Shown here one piece after another: positions 8,176 to 17,663 of a stretch of DNA of 64,000 nucleotides. Source of the stretch: Gloeocapsa sp. PCC 7428 (lineage in GTDB: Bacteria; Cyanobacteriota; Cyanobacteriia; Cyanobacteriales; Chroococcidiopsidaceae). The first letter of the stretch is position 1; each line of letters opens with the position of its first letter. The stretch covers positions 4,902,001 through 4,966,000 of the forward strand of contig NC_019745.1 of assembly GCF_000317555.1 (NCBI RefSeq). Direction: 5' to 3'. Below the pieces are notes generated by a model. The model was not told the origin of the DNA. It did no database searches and worked only from the letters and a program-made list of their open reading frames with translations. The position numbers and the translations under genes are program-made.

Positions 8176-9396
8176 TTATCTTCTTGCTGTACCTGCATAC
8201 GTTACGCGATAAATTACACCGTTCGTATCATCAGTAAATAATAACGAGCCATCGGGTGTGACCCCAATACCTACAGGTCTACCAAATTGCGTGGTGCGCT
8301 GTTCGTTGAGAAAACCTGTAACAAAATCCTCGATTCTAGTAGGTTTACCATTTTGATAGCGAATGCGGACAACTTTGTAACCTACGGGCGGATTGCGATT
8401 CCACGAACCCCGCATTGTTACAAACGCATCGTTGCGATACTCTTGGGGAAACTGCGACGCAGTGTAGAAGACCATTGCTAAGGGCGCGCTGTGCGCGGTG
8501 TAGGTCAGTACTGGTGGTTCAGTGGTGGCGCAAAATTCTGCTTTAGATTTCCCCTCAGGTTCGCCAGGTAAATAAACATCTGGACGACGATCGCCAAAAC
8601 AAAAAGGCCAACCGTAATGCTTACCCTGTTCGATCAAATTCAACTCCTCAGGTGGTTGATCGTTACCCCGCCAGTCGCTACCGTGGTCGAGTCCCCAAAA
8701 CTGCTTGGTTTGCGGATGCCAACCAAAAGGAATTGTATTGCGCAATCCTTGTGCGTAAATTGTGCGATCGCTGCCATCAGGGCGGGCGCGTAGCATCGTT
8801 GCGTGTTCGTCGTTTGGCTCGTCGCAGGCGTTACACGTACTTCCTACCGAAATATACAGCATACCGTCAGGACCAAACGCGATCGTCCGGTTAGGGTGTT
8901 GCCCTGCATCGGGTAGATCGTTAATCAAAACTTGGGTACCAACTGCACCGTTACGACCTAAATCAGAGGCGTACAAACTCGTATCGGTGACATAGTACAA
9001 GCGATTTTGATAAATCGTAATTCCATTGACAAACGGTAAATTTGAGGCGATTGTCCGCATCTCGTCTGCACGTCCATCACGGTTGCGATCGCGTAGTGCA
9101 ATAACATCTTGCTCTTCACGGCGCGTGACATAAACTGTGCCATCGGGGGCAATCGCGATATTGCGAGGATTCCCTAAGTCTTTGGCGAAGACATTAATCC
9201 GAAATCCTGCGGGCATCCTGAGTTGTTGCACGAGCGATTCATTAAACTCAAGTGGTTCTGGCGTTGCTAGATATCCTTCCACTCGTTCAATTCGCCGTTG
9301 TGCTGGCTGCTGCGAATAGACAGGAATGCTGAACCCTAAAAATGCAATCCATCCAAGCAAAAACAATCCAAGTTTTCGGCGCGTGACCTTTTTCAT
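8176..9396 (-). CDS. Secreted PQQ-type sugar (sorbosone/glucose) dehydrogenase family protein
   Basis: 406 residues with a signal peptide (hydrophobic 9-27, ending near YSQQP). The rest is a six-bladed beta-propeller of the soluble glucose/L-sorbosone dehydrogenase family. Visible family features are 'MPAGFRINVFA' at the first blade, 'NPRNIAIAPDGTVYVT', 'NGITIYQNRLYY', 'HPNRTIAFGPDGMLYIS' with the conserved His, the 'NPPVGYKVVRI' region and 'GRPVGIGVTPDGSLLFTDD' near the end. A CNAC pair (about 190) could form a vicinal-type disulfide. The protein probably oxidises sugars or aldoses in the periplasm, using PQQ if available. No pqq genes are in the window, so cofactor and substrate are inference. 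It is followed by about 240 bp of spacer and looks monocistronic. Confidence 0.85.
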   Translation of the reverse strand: MKKVTRRKLGLFLLGWIAFLGFSIPVYSQQPAQRRIERVEGYLATPEPLEFNESLVQQLRMPAGFRINVFAKDLGNPRNIAIAPDGTVYVTRREEQDVIALRDRNRDGRADEMRTIASNLPFVNGITIYQNRLYYVTDTSLYASDLGRNGAVGTQVLINDLPDAGQHPNRTIAFGPDGMLYISVGSTCNACDEPNDEHATMLRARPDGSDRTIYAQGLRNTIPFGWHPQTKQFWGLDHGSDWRGNDQPPEELNLIEQGKHYGWPFCFGDRRPDVYLPGEPEGKSKAEFCATTEPPVLTYTAHSAPLAMVFYTASQFPQEYRNDAFVTMRGSWNRNPPVGYKVVRIRYQNGKPTRIEDFVTGFLNEQRTTQFGRPVGIGVTPDGSLLFTDDTNGVIYRVTYAGTARR

Positions 9397-9724
9397 AAAA
9401 AGCCTTAAACCATCTTTTTGCGACCGGATTTTAGGCTCAACTTAGAGCATTACTATTGCGATCGCATCCATCTGATGGAGTACGCATCAATAAAGACATC
9501 TCGTGTCTGACGACTAAATAAGAGTTTTCTCATCCTCGTCTCATCAATATTTCATGCAATCTTCTATACACAGTAGCTATTCTTAATATGATCTTAAACC
9601 GCAGATAATCTCTTATTAAAGTCGATAACTACAGCGAAGATGAGTCAAGCCAAAATCTTGTCTCCGATTATACAAAAGCATCTGTGATATGCAAGTTTAA
9701 GCTCGCGGGTAGAGGAAAATAGCT
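9397..9724. promoter_or_regulatory. Divergent control region of the sugar dehydrogenase gene and the glycan operon
   Basis: 328 bp between divergently transcribed genes, so it must contain promoters for both. It includes a HIP1 site and a small palindrome, CCATC-T-GATGG, near 9469. I cannot assign -35/-10 boxes with confidence. GAGGAA just before 9725 is the ribosome-binding site of the first operon gene. Confidence 0.5.
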
Positions 9725-11086
9725 ATGAGAAAACTGTCATTGAAGAATCGTCGCAAGCGGCGGCAAAGGTGGGATCATCAATCCGCTATCAATTCCAGCA
9801 ATCAAACTTCGGCAGTAAATACTGTAGCAACTACCAAGGAAGGTTATCAGTTGATACCCCTGCAACATCAAAACTACGCAACAAACGCACGCAAGTTACA
9901 CATTGCGCTTTACTCGCATGACACAATGGGGTTAGGTCATAAGCGCCGTAACTTACTTATTGCCCAAACACTGGCTGAGTCTTCCTTACCGACGTCAATC
10001 TTATTGATTACTGGTATGGGAGAAGCAAGCAATTTTGATATTCCTTCCGGTATCGATTATTTAGCACTTCCGGCACTGCACAAGCACGTAGATGGCAAGT
10101 ATCAATCACGACGGTTAGAAGTGCCATTGAAGGATATTATTGCCTTGCGATCGCAAACAATACAAGCAGCACTTGCAGCATTCAAACCGGATGTTTTTAT
10201 AGTGGATAATGTTCCGCGTGGTGCAGTCGGCGAATTGAATTCTGCTTTAGAATACCTGAAAAGTCAGCAACAAACGCACTGCGTACTAGGATTGCGTGAC
10301 ATTCTTGACGCTCCGGCAATTGTACACCGCGAGTGGCAACGCGCAGCTAACGAAGCAGCTATTTGTGAATATTATGATGCGGTGTGGGTTTACGGCGATC
10401 CCACTGTTTACGATCCTGTGCGCGAGTACAACTTTTCTGCGGAAGTTGCCAATAAAGTCCGCTATACAGGTTACTTCGATCAACGCCAACGCCTTCAGTT
10501 TACTCAATCTGAAGCGCATGAATTGCTAGCAAGCTTAGAATTACCGCCTGGTCGTTTAGCACTATGTATGGTAGGAGGCGGACAAGATGGAGCCGATCTT
10601 GCCGAAGCCTTTGCTCATGCGCCACTACCTCCAGATACGAATGGAGTCATTGTCACTGGACCATTTATGCCACTGCAAGTGAGGCAGCGCTTACATGAAC
10701 GCGCCGCAACGTGTCCGCGACTGCGAGTTTTAGAATTTGTCGCTGAACCAACACAACTCCTGCATCATGCTGATTGTGTCGTCGCAATGGGTGGTTATAA
10801 CACGACTTGTGAGTTGCTTTCTTTCGGTAAGCGATCGCTGATTGTTCCGCGTGTCAAACCGCGTACCGAACAACTGATTCGCGCGCAACGCCTTCAAGAA
10901 CTTGGATTGACCGACTTACTTCATCCGAATGATGTCGATCCACAAGCGATTTCCGAATGGCTAGCACAAGCACCGCGATCGCATCCTAGACAAACATTAG
11001 TCGATCTTAATGGCTTAGAGCGCCTGCCGTACTTACTGGGCGAGATCGCTCAATCTTCTTTCGCCACCCAAAGCCAAGCTTCGTAA
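9725..11086 (+). CDS. MurG-like predicted glycosyltransferase (COG4671 type)
   Basis: 453 residues with no signal peptide; the first 55 residues are basic and low-complexity. The GT-B fold starts at 'HIALYSHDTMGLGHKRR' (about 60), the N-terminal glycine/His loop of the COG4671 group of predicted glycosyltransferases. The C-terminal nucleotide-sugar domain shows MVGGGQDG (about 282), VTGPFMP and 'VAMGGYNTTCELLSFGK', the equivalent of the MurG acceptor/UDP-binding region, plus 'PRVKPRTEQLIRAQRL'. First gene of a seven-gene operon, 15 bp ahead of the next gene. It probably adds a sugar on the cytoplasmic face to a lipid or polymer later exported by the ABC protein in the same operon. Donor and acceptor are unknown. 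Confidence 0.8.
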   Translation: MRKLSLKNRRKRRQRWDHQSAINSSNQTSAVNTVATTKEGYQLIPLQHQNYATNARKLHIALYSHDTMGLGHKRRNLLIAQTLAESSLPTSILLITGMGEASNFDIPSGIDYLALPALHKHVDGKYQSRRLEVPLKDIIALRSQTIQAALAAFKPDVFIVDNVPRGAVGELNSALEYLKSQQQTHCVLGLRDILDAPAIVHREWQRAANEAAICEYYDAVWVYGDPTVYDPVREYNFSAEVANKVRYTGYFDQRQRLQFTQSEAHELLASLELPPGRLALCMVGGGQDGADLAEAFAHAPLPPDTNGVIVTGPFMPLQVRQRLHERAATCPRLRVLEFVAEPTQLLHHADCVVAMGGYNTTCELLSFGKRSLIVPRVKPRTEQLIRAQRLQELGLTDLLHPNDVDPQAISEWLAQAPRSHPRQTLVDLNGLERLPYLLGEIAQSSFATQSQAS

Positions 11087-11101
11087 CAGGATCAATTTAA
11101 T

Positions 11102-12331
11102 ATGTCTTTGAACGATACTTTTAAAGTAGGGTACGTCTTAAAGCGTTATCCCCGTTACTCAGAAACTTTTGTTGTTTCGGAAATCTTAGCGCACGAAGCT
11201 GCTGGACTAGCGATTGAAATTTTTGCTTTACGCCCGCCGGTAGATGCATATTTTCAGAACATTATATCTGAAGTAAGAGCGCCTGTAAAGTATTTGTTAT
11301 CGTACGACTTGCGAGGGAGTACGTTGTGGGCAGTACTAGAACAGGCAAGCGCGGTCTTACCAGAATTATGGAGCAAACTTGCGATCGCGCGCGGCGAGGA
11401 CGTTCATGATGTGCATCAAGCGATTCTCTTGGCGTGTGAAGCGCGCAATAGAGGCATCGCCCACCTACACGCCCACTTTGGCACTTCGGCAACAACCGTC
11501 GCGCGACTTGCCAGCCACTTCGCGGAAATTCCGTATACCTTCACAGCACACGCCAAAGATATTTTCCACGAAAGCGTGCAACCAGACGATTTATCGCGTA
11601 AACTGCACGATGCAGCAGCGGTTGTGACAATCAGTGATTATAATCTCAACTATTTAAACGAAACGTACGGACAAGCAGCCGCCAAAGTTCAACGCATATA
11701 CAACGGTTTAGATTTAAAGCAATTTTCATACGCGTCGCCGCAACATCGTCCACTACGGATCGTCGGCGTTGGCAGATTAATTGAGAAAAAAGGATTTGCC
11801 TATCTAGTTGAAGCTTGCGATCTCTTGCGCGCGCGCGGTTACGAATTTGAGTGTCAAATCGTTGGTGCAGGCGATTTAAGCGAAGACTTACACGCACAAA
11901 TTGAGACATTAAATCTGCAATCTTGTGTCGAGTTAATTGGTCCGCGTCCGCAGCGTGAAATTATCGATATTGTGCAATCGGCGGCGGTACTTGCAGCGCC
12001 GTGCGTTGTTGGTACAGATAGCAACCGCGACGGCATACCTACAGTGTTACTAGAGGCGATGGCTTTAGGTACGCCTTGTATTTCGACAGACGTGACAGGC
12101 ATTCCCGAAGTCTTGCGGCATCAAGAAACAGGGTTAATGGTACCGCAACACGATGCGATCGCACTTGCCAAAGCACTCGAAAAGTTACTTAGCGATGCGG
12201 CATTGCGCGTACAACTCGCAACGCAAGCACGGAAATTAATTGAGACAAATTTTGACATTCACTGCAACGCAGCGCATCTACGCACAATTTTTCGTGCAGC
12301 ACCCGTCACAGCAATGCAGGAGGTAAGATAA
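11102..12331 (+). CDS. Family 4 glycosyltransferase
   Basis: 409 residues with a GT-B fold. The N-terminal domain opens with 'KVGYVLKRYPRYSETFV', a start shared with colanic-acid/exopolysaccharide GT4 enzymes. 'HLHAHFGTSATTVA' (about 121) and 'YTFTAHAKDIF' follow. The C-terminal GT4 domain (about 205-395) shows 'IVGVGRLIEKKGFAYLVEAC' and the donor-binding EX7E region 'DGIPTVLLEAMALGTPCIST'. It likely uses a nucleotide-activated hexose, retaining anomeric configuration as GT4 enzymes do. The stop codon overlaps the next start by one base (TAATG), so translation is probably coupled. Confidence 0.88.
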   Translation: MSLNDTFKVGYVLKRYPRYSETFVVSEILAHEAAGLAIEIFALRPPVDAYFQNIISEVRAPVKYLLSYDLRGSTLWAVLEQASAVLPELWSKLAIARGEDVHDVHQAILLACEARNRGIAHLHAHFGTSATTVARLASHFAEIPYTFTAHAKDIFHESVQPDDLSRKLHDAAAVVTISDYNLNYLNETYGQAAAKVQRIYNGLDLKQFSYASPQHRPLRIVGVGRLIEKKGFAYLVEACDLLRARGYEFECQIVGAGDLSEDLHAQIETLNLQSCVELIGPRPQREIIDIVQSAAVLAAPCVVGTDSNRDGIPTVLLEAMALGTPCISTDVTGIPEVLRHQETGLMVPQHDAIALAKALEKLLSDAALRVQLATQARKLIETNFDIHCNAAHLRTIFRAAPVTAMQEVR

Positions 12332-13500
12332 TGCGAATAGCGTATATTTGTGCCGATCCAGGAATACCTGTATTCGGTTGTAAAGGTTGCTCGATTCACG
12401 TTCAAGAAGTTATTCGGGCATTACGCAAACAAGGGCATCAAGTTGAGTTATTTGCAACGCGCTGGGGCGGAGAACCACCACGCGATTTAAGACACGTTCC
12501 CCTTCACCAACTGCCAAAAATCCCCAAAGGCGATCGCGCGCAACGCGAAACCGCTGCCATTTCAGCTAACTTGGACTTACGTTTGGCACTAGAAAATAGT
12601 GGCAATTTTGACTTAGTTTACGAGCGTTACTCGCTGTGGAGTTTCACGGGAATGGAATACGCCCGTGCTGTAAACATACCAGGAATATTAGAAGTCAATG
12701 CACCACTGATCGAAGAACACGCGCAACATCGAGGATTAGTCAACCGCGAAGCCGCGTATGAGATCGCACAGCGCGTTTTTGGTGCAGCGAGGGCATTGGT
12801 TGCCGTATCGCAAGGTGTTGCTGATTATCTTGCAACTTTCCCTGTAGCACAAGGACGCATTCAGGTTATTCCCAACGGTGTCAATCCGCATCGCTTTGCC
12901 ATCGATCTGACTCCATCGATTCCCACATTGCCAGAAGTTTTCACCGTTGGTTTTGTCGGCACAATGAAGCCATGGCATGGTTTATCAACGTTGATCGAAG
13001 CATTTGAGATTCTGCATTGTGCTGATAATACAACACGGCTGTTGATTGTCGGAGATGGTCCAACAAAAGACGAAGTGCTAGCAGACTTAGCAACTCGCGG
13101 TTTAACTCATGCGGTTCACCTCACAGGTGCGGTGAGTGCTGAACAAATTCCAGGATTACTCGCTTCAATGGATGTCGCGGTTGCGCCGTATTCTTTGCGA
13201 TCGCACTTTTACTTTTCGCCGTTGAAAGTTTATGAATATATGGCAGCAGGGCTTCCCGTCATTGCGAGTAACATCGGGCAAATCTCGCACGTGCTTCAAA
13301 ACCGCGTAAATGGACTTTTGTATTCGCCTGGTGACGTGTTGCAGCTAGCAGCATTACTTTATCATCTGCGGTGGCAGCCAGAATTGCGATCGCGTTTAGG
13401 TCAAGCCGCAAGACAAACGGTGCTAGCAAACCATACGTGGGATGCGATCGTGCAACAAACACTTGCTTTAGTAAGTTCTTCGGGTGTGGAGGTTAGTTAA
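12331..13500 (+). CDS. Family 4 glycosyltransferase
   Basis: 389 residues, GT-B. The N-terminus 'MRIAYICADPGIPVFG' followed by 'GCSIHVQEVIRAL' matches GT4 enzymes that bind an acceptor through a glycine-rich loop. 'LVYERYSLWSFTG' lies near 95. The C-terminal domain begins at 'FTVGFVGTMKPWHG' (about 206), and the donor site is 'SPLKVYEYMAAGLPVIAS' with the conserved E-x7-type glutamates. It is preceded by a strong AGGAGG ribosome-binding site and overlaps the previous stop by one base. It differs clearly from the preceding GT4 enzyme, so the two are likely to make different linkages in one glycan. Confidence 0.88.
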   Translation: MRIAYICADPGIPVFGCKGCSIHVQEVIRALRKQGHQVELFATRWGGEPPRDLRHVPLHQLPKIPKGDRAQRETAAISANLDLRLALENSGNFDLVYERYSLWSFTGMEYARAVNIPGILEVNAPLIEEHAQHRGLVNREAAYEIAQRVFGAARALVAVSQGVADYLATFPVAQGRIQVIPNGVNPHRFAIDLTPSIPTLPEVFTVGFVGTMKPWHGLSTLIEAFEILHCADNTTRLLIVGDGPTKDEVLADLATRGLTHAVHLTGAVSAEQIPGLLASMDVAVAPYSLRSHFYFSPLKVYEYMAAGLPVIASNIGQISHVLQNRVNGLLYSPGDVLQLAALLYHLRWQPELRSRLGQAARQTVLANHTWDAIVQQTLALVSSSGVEVS

Positions 13501-13503
13501 TCG

Positions 13504-15351
13504 ATGGGTCGTCGTCCGCAGAAACTGCAAGAAATTGTGCCTAGCTTTTGGCAGATATTGCAGCGCTTTCGCCCTTATATTCAAAAACAGCAAGCATTAG
13601 TGATTGGGTCGATGTTGTCACTACTCGCTGAGGTTGGGCTGCGACTTTTAGAACCTTGGCCCTTAAAGTTCGTGTTTGACCGCGTGATCGATCCCACAGG
13701 CGAAGGATCGGGAATTCCTTTTGTTGATAATCTCACGCCAACAGCACTGTTATGGCTATCCGCGTTAGGACTCGTGGTCATAACAGGACTGCGATCGCTT
13801 GCAGCTTATGGAAGCACTGTCGGTTTTGCCTTAACAGGAAACCGCGTCCTGACTGAGGTACGCAACGATTTATATCGCCATTTGCAAAGTTTATCGCTGT
13901 CGTTTCACACCAAAGCCAAAGGTGGCGAATTGACAATTCGCGTCATTAGTGATATTGGATTGCTTAAAGATGTCATTGTCACAGCGTTTTTACCTTTACT
14001 TGGTAATGCGCTGATTTTGGTGGGGATGGTAGCGCTGATGTTCTGGTTGCATCTAGAATTGATGCTGCTAGCACTGCTGACCGTACCACTGTTTTATATT
14101 GCGACAGCGCGGTTAACTCGCCGCATTCGCGATGTATCGCGCCAACAACGCCAGCGCGAAGGTGCAATGGCAGCAACAGCTGCTGAATCAATCGGCGCGA
14201 TTAAAATTGTCAAAACGCTGTCGTTAGAAGAAACGTTTGCGCAGACTTTTTCGGGTCAAAGCCACAAAAGCTTAAAAGATGGCGTCAAAGCTAAACGGTT
14301 AGAAGCAAGTTTAGAACGTACGGTCGATTTGTTGATTGCGATCGCAACAGCAATTGTGTTAGGACGCGGCGCGCAATTAGTCTTGAATAATGCACTGACG
14401 CCTGGTGACTTGCTGGTGTTCTTGTCTTACTTAAAAAACGCTTTTAAACCCGTCAAAGACTTTGCCAAATACACCGGAAGACTCGCCAAAGGAACCGCCG
14501 CAGGCGAACGAATTATTGACTTACTCGACCAAAAACCCGAAGTTCAAGACCTTCCAGGCGCAAAACCCGCACCGCCATTTCAAGGATATGTCGAGTTTGA
14601 AAATATCACCTTTGCCTACGAACCAGGACACCCCACACTCAAAGACATTAATTTTAGCGTCACTCCAGGTCAGCAAGTTGCGTTAGTCGGGCATTCGGGA
14701 AGTGGTAAATCGACATTAACGAGTTTAATTTTGCGGCTTTATGATCCCGATCAGGGTCGCATTTTAATTGATGGACGCGATATTCGCGAATATACAGCAA
14801 CATCACTGCGATCGCAAATTAGTGTCGTTTTGCAAGAAAGTTTGTTATTTGCTGGGAGTATTTGGGATAACATCGCCTATGGTTCGCCCAACGCCACACC
14901 AGAGGAAATTATCACTGCTGCAAAAATTGCGAATGCGCACGATTTCATTCAAAATCTGCCGCAAGGTTATGATACCCTCGTCGGCGAACGCGGGGTGACG
15001 CTTTCAGGAGGACAACGCCAACGCATTGCGATCGCCCGCGCTGCTGTACGTCAAGCACCCATTTTGATTTTGGATGAACCGACAACAGGTTTAGACCAAG
15101 AAAATGAGCAAGTTGTCGTCGAAGCTTTAGAAAGACTTGCTTGGGGTAAGACGACTTTCACGATCGCCCACGATCTCTATCTCGCAGCGCGTGCTGATTT
15201 GATTCTTTATGTTGAAAACGGACGTATCTTAGAACGCGGTACGCATCAAGAACTGATGCAAACCAACGGTCGCTATGCCGAATTATACGACATCCAAACC
15301 GCACAACGCGACCTCAACAATCGTCAGGAGGCAACTCATGTTACCCGCTGA
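13504..15351 (+). CDS. MsbA-like ABC exporter (fused permease and ATPase)
   Basis: 615 residues. Six membrane helices (about 35-310, ABC type-1 exporter fold) are followed by one nucleotide-binding domain. Walker A GHSGSGKST (about 396), Q-loop VLQES, signature LSGGQRQRIAI, Walker B ILILDEPT and the H-loop IAHDL are all intact, so it should be active as a homodimer. Members export lipids, glycolipids or peptides from the inner leaflet. Three bases separate it from the preceding glycosyltransferase gene, and it overlaps the next gene by 14 bases. The likely cargo is therefore the product of the glycosyltransferases in this operon; the chemistry of that product is unknown. Confidence 0.9.
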   Translation: MGRRPQKLQEIVPSFWQILQRFRPYIQKQQALVIGSMLSLLAEVGLRLLEPWPLKFVFDRVIDPTGEGSGIPFVDNLTPTALLWLSALGLVVITGLRSLAAYGSTVGFALTGNRVLTEVRNDLYRHLQSLSLSFHTKAKGGELTIRVISDIGLLKDVIVTAFLPLLGNALILVGMVALMFWLHLELMLLALLTVPLFYIATARLTRRIRDVSRQQRQREGAMAATAAESIGAIKIVKTLSLEETFAQTFSGQSHKSLKDGVKAKRLEASLERTVDLLIAIATAIVLGRGAQLVLNNALTPGDLLVFLSYLKNAFKPVKDFAKYTGRLAKGTAAGERIIDLLDQKPEVQDLPGAKPAPPFQGYVEFENITFAYEPGHPTLKDINFSVTPGQQVALVGHSGSGKSTLTSLILRLYDPDQGRILIDGRDIREYTATSLRSQISVVLQESLLFAGSIWDNIAYGSPNATPEEIITAAKIANAHDFIQNLPQGYDTLVGERGVTLSGGQRQRIAIARAAVRQAPILILDEPTTGLDQENEQVVVEALERLAWGKTTFTIAHDLYLAARADLILYVENGRILERGTHQELMQTNGRYAELYDIQTAQRDLNNRQEATHVTR

Positions 15352-16627
15352 TAGCAGCTTAATTCGTCGCGATGCTGAATTACCAGGATTAGCTGTACTA
15401 CTCGATGTTGATGCTTTTGCAACTGCGTTACAAACGTCGCTACCTGAAATCAACATCCAATCAATTCGTAGCACGTATGTAAGATACAAACGCAGTACCA
15501 ACTGTTTAGTCGCTTATGAATTAGAAGTCGCCGGAACCAAAGTACCAATTTATGCTAAAGCCTTTGGTGCAGATAGCTGGAATAAACTGCAAAAGTTTAA
15601 AAATTGCACCAGCGTACCAGGATCTTTAGGAGTTGGTCGCTTGATTCTAGAAACGCACGGAATCGCAGTGTGTTTTTTCCCTAACGATCGAGATCTCACA
15701 CAACTTCCGCAGCTTGTGAATTTAGATTGCAAGCAATTGCTGTGTGAAATGTTTGTAACTAATTTACAACCAACACAATTAATTAACTTACGCTACAAAC
15801 CAGAAAGGCGTTATGTAGGACAACTGCGCACTGATAATCACATCCAAGCCGTACTGAAAGCGTATACAAAGGAAGACTACCCGCAAGCTAAAACCAACGC
15901 GCAAGCTTTTCATGCAGGTACAGTTTTACACATCGCGCCAACTTTGGGCTATTCAGACCGCGATCGCCTTTTAGCTTTGAAGTGGATACCGCGTTTACCA
16001 TTGAATGATGCGATCGCCCAACCACAGTTGAACGACAACGCAATTACACTGACAGGCGCAGCATTAGCGGAAATTCACGCGCAAAATCCTGCTCATCTCA
16101 ACATTCTTAGCCGCAACGCTGAAGCACAAAGTTTGCTGTCGATTGCCGACGATTTAAGCTTTATTTATCCCCCAATTGCCAACTTAGCCCAAAACTTAGC
16201 ACGGCAATTTGCCGAACGATTACTCGCACTACCGCAGCTAACGTACCCAATTCACGGCGACTTCAACGCTGAACAAGTACTTTTAAGCGAAAACAACGTC
16301 ACGATTCTTGATTTTGATCGCGCGGTACGTAGCGATCCAGCAGCGGATTTAGGCTCATTTCTTGCTCGACTAGAACGTGACAACTTGTGCGGTGACTTAT
16401 CGTCGTACCGCCTACAACAAATTAAAGCAGCATTGTTACAAAGCTATCAAGCGCCACACCTCGATAACCGCATCGAGTTATACACTGCGATCGCCTTATT
16501 CCGACTTGCGTGCGAACCCTTTCGCTACCGCGAATCCAATTGGTATGAAAAAACTGTGGCAATCCTACAGCAAGCTGAGCTAATTTTGCAGCGATCGCTT
16601 TTCTTAGGCGCATCTCAGTCGGCATAA
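15338..16627 (+). CDS. APH-fold phosphotransferase (first of two)
   Basis: 429 residues when started at the ATG at 15338, which has AGGAGG seven bases upstream; a longer open frame begins at 15275 but lacks a ribosome-binding site. The C-terminal half carries the aminoglycoside-phosphotransferase/choline-kinase catalytic motifs: Brenner motif 'IHGDFNAEQVL' and the metal-binding 'ILDFDRAVRSDPAADLGSF'. The N-terminal half is a divergent kinase lobe ('STYVRYKRSTNCLVAYE'). Such kinases phosphorylate small hydroxyl or amino substrates. In an operon of glycosyltransferases and an exporter, a sugar or glycolipid precursor is a more likely substrate than an antibiotic. It overlaps the ABC gene by 14 bases. 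Confidence 0.82.
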   Translation: MLPADSSLIRRDAELPGLAVLLDVDAFATALQTSLPEINIQSIRSTYVRYKRSTNCLVAYELEVAGTKVPIYAKAFGADSWNKLQKFKNCTSVPGSLGVGRLILETHGIAVCFFPNDRDLTQLPQLVNLDCKQLLCEMFVTNLQPTQLINLRYKPERRYVGQLRTDNHIQAVLKAYTKEDYPQAKTNAQAFHAGTVLHIAPTLGYSDRDRLLALKWIPRLPLNDAIAQPQLNDNAITLTGAALAEIHAQNPAHLNILSRNAEAQSLLSIADDLSFIYPPIANLAQNLARQFAERLLALPQLTYPIHGDFNAEQVLLSENNVTILDFDRAVRSDPAADLGSFLARLERDNLCGDLSSYRLQQIKAALLQSYQAPHLDNRIELYTAIALFRLACEPFRYRESNWYEKTVAILQQAELILQRSLFLGASQSA

Positions 16628-16636
16628 AAGGAAATT

Positions 16637-17653
16637 ATGACTAGTATCTCAGCGATCGATCCATTCGATGTCGTCAGCGATGCCAAAATGCCATTTTTAG
16701 CACAAGCATTGCATCCTGAAACTGTCCAACAGCAATTCAATCAGCTGGCGCTTTGGCAAAACACGCACCCTATGCAACTGCAAGCGATTCGCGTCATTCG
16801 CTATAAACCAGGGCGACGGTGTTTAATTGAATACGATGTCGTGGAAAATCAATCGTTTGTCACGTTAATTGGCAAAACCCGCGCCAAAGGACTCGATCGT
16901 TGTAGCTTTCGACTTATGCAGTTACTTTGGCACAACGGCTTTGATGCCAAAAGCAGCGATCGCATTTCGGTTCCTGAACCAGTCGGTATCCTTCCCCAAT
17001 TTCAGATGTGGCTGCAACGCAAAATAGCAGGAACGCTTGCAACCGATTTGCTACCAAAAAGTGAAGGAGTTGATTTAGCAAAATTCATTGCCCAAGGCGC
17101 TTACAAGCTTCAGCAAGCAAACATTGTGCCTCGGCGCAGCCATACAATGACAGACGAACTCAAAATCTTAGGCGATCGCTTATCGCAGGTCAAGCAATTA
17201 TATCCGCATTGGTCACAACGCATCGAGCGGTTACTTGCGGCGTGCGATTTTCTCAGTAGTGCGACGCCAGAATCAGACACGCGGGGAATTCATCGCGATT
17301 TTTACCCCGATCAAGTTTTGGTTGCAGGCGATCGCATTTACTTACTTGACTTGGATCTGTATTGTATTGGCGATCCGAGTTTGGATATTGGCAACTTTAT
17401 AGCCCACATAACCGAGCAAAGCTTGCGTACTTTGGGTCACGAAGATGCTTTAATAGATCGAGAAGAAGCGGCGATCGCTGAATTTATCCGCCTGGGTGGT
17501 GCAGCAACTCAAACCACGATTCAAGCATATAAAACGCTGACGTTAGCGCGACATATTTATATCAGTACGCTGTTTCCCGAAAGGCAAAAATTTACAGAGA
17601 CACTTTTAGAACTTTGCGAACAACGGCTATCTTTAGCCCTTCATTGCGTGTGA
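16637..17653 (+). CDS. APH-fold phosphotransferase (second of two)
   Basis: 338 residues, related to the preceding gene in fold but clearly diverged. The catalytic loop reads GIHRDFYPDQVL (about 214), with R in place of the usual G after His. The metal-binding segment is 'YLLDLDLYCIGDPSLDIGNF'. The N-terminal lobe contains 'RVIRYKPGRRCLIEYDV', the equivalent of the 'YKRSTNCLVAYE' strand in the first kinase. An APH pair next to each other could act in sequence or as a heterodimer. It lies nine bases after its neighbour, with AAGGAA upstream, and ten bases before the porin start. Confidence 0.8.
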   Translation: MTSISAIDPFDVVSDAKMPFLAQALHPETVQQQFNQLALWQNTHPMQLQAIRVIRYKPGRRCLIEYDVVENQSFVTLIGKTRAKGLDRCSFRLMQLLWHNGFDAKSSDRISVPEPVGILPQFQMWLQRKIAGTLATDLLPKSEGVDLAKFIAQGAYKLQQANIVPRRSHTMTDELKILGDRLSQVKQLYPHWSQRIERLLAACDFLSSATPESDTRGIHRDFYPDQVLVAGDRIYLLDLDLYCIGDPSLDIGNFIAHITEQSLRTLGHEDALIDREEAAIAEFIRLGGAATQTTIQAYKTLTLARHIYISTLFPERQKFTETLLELCEQRLSLALHCV

Positions 17654-17663
17654 GAACAGATTG

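Noticed and set aside
15338-17653. Antibiotic-resistance interpretation of the two APH-fold kinases
   Set aside because: Both lie inside a glycan operon and are diverged from aminoglycoside kinases; fold alone does not imply resistance.
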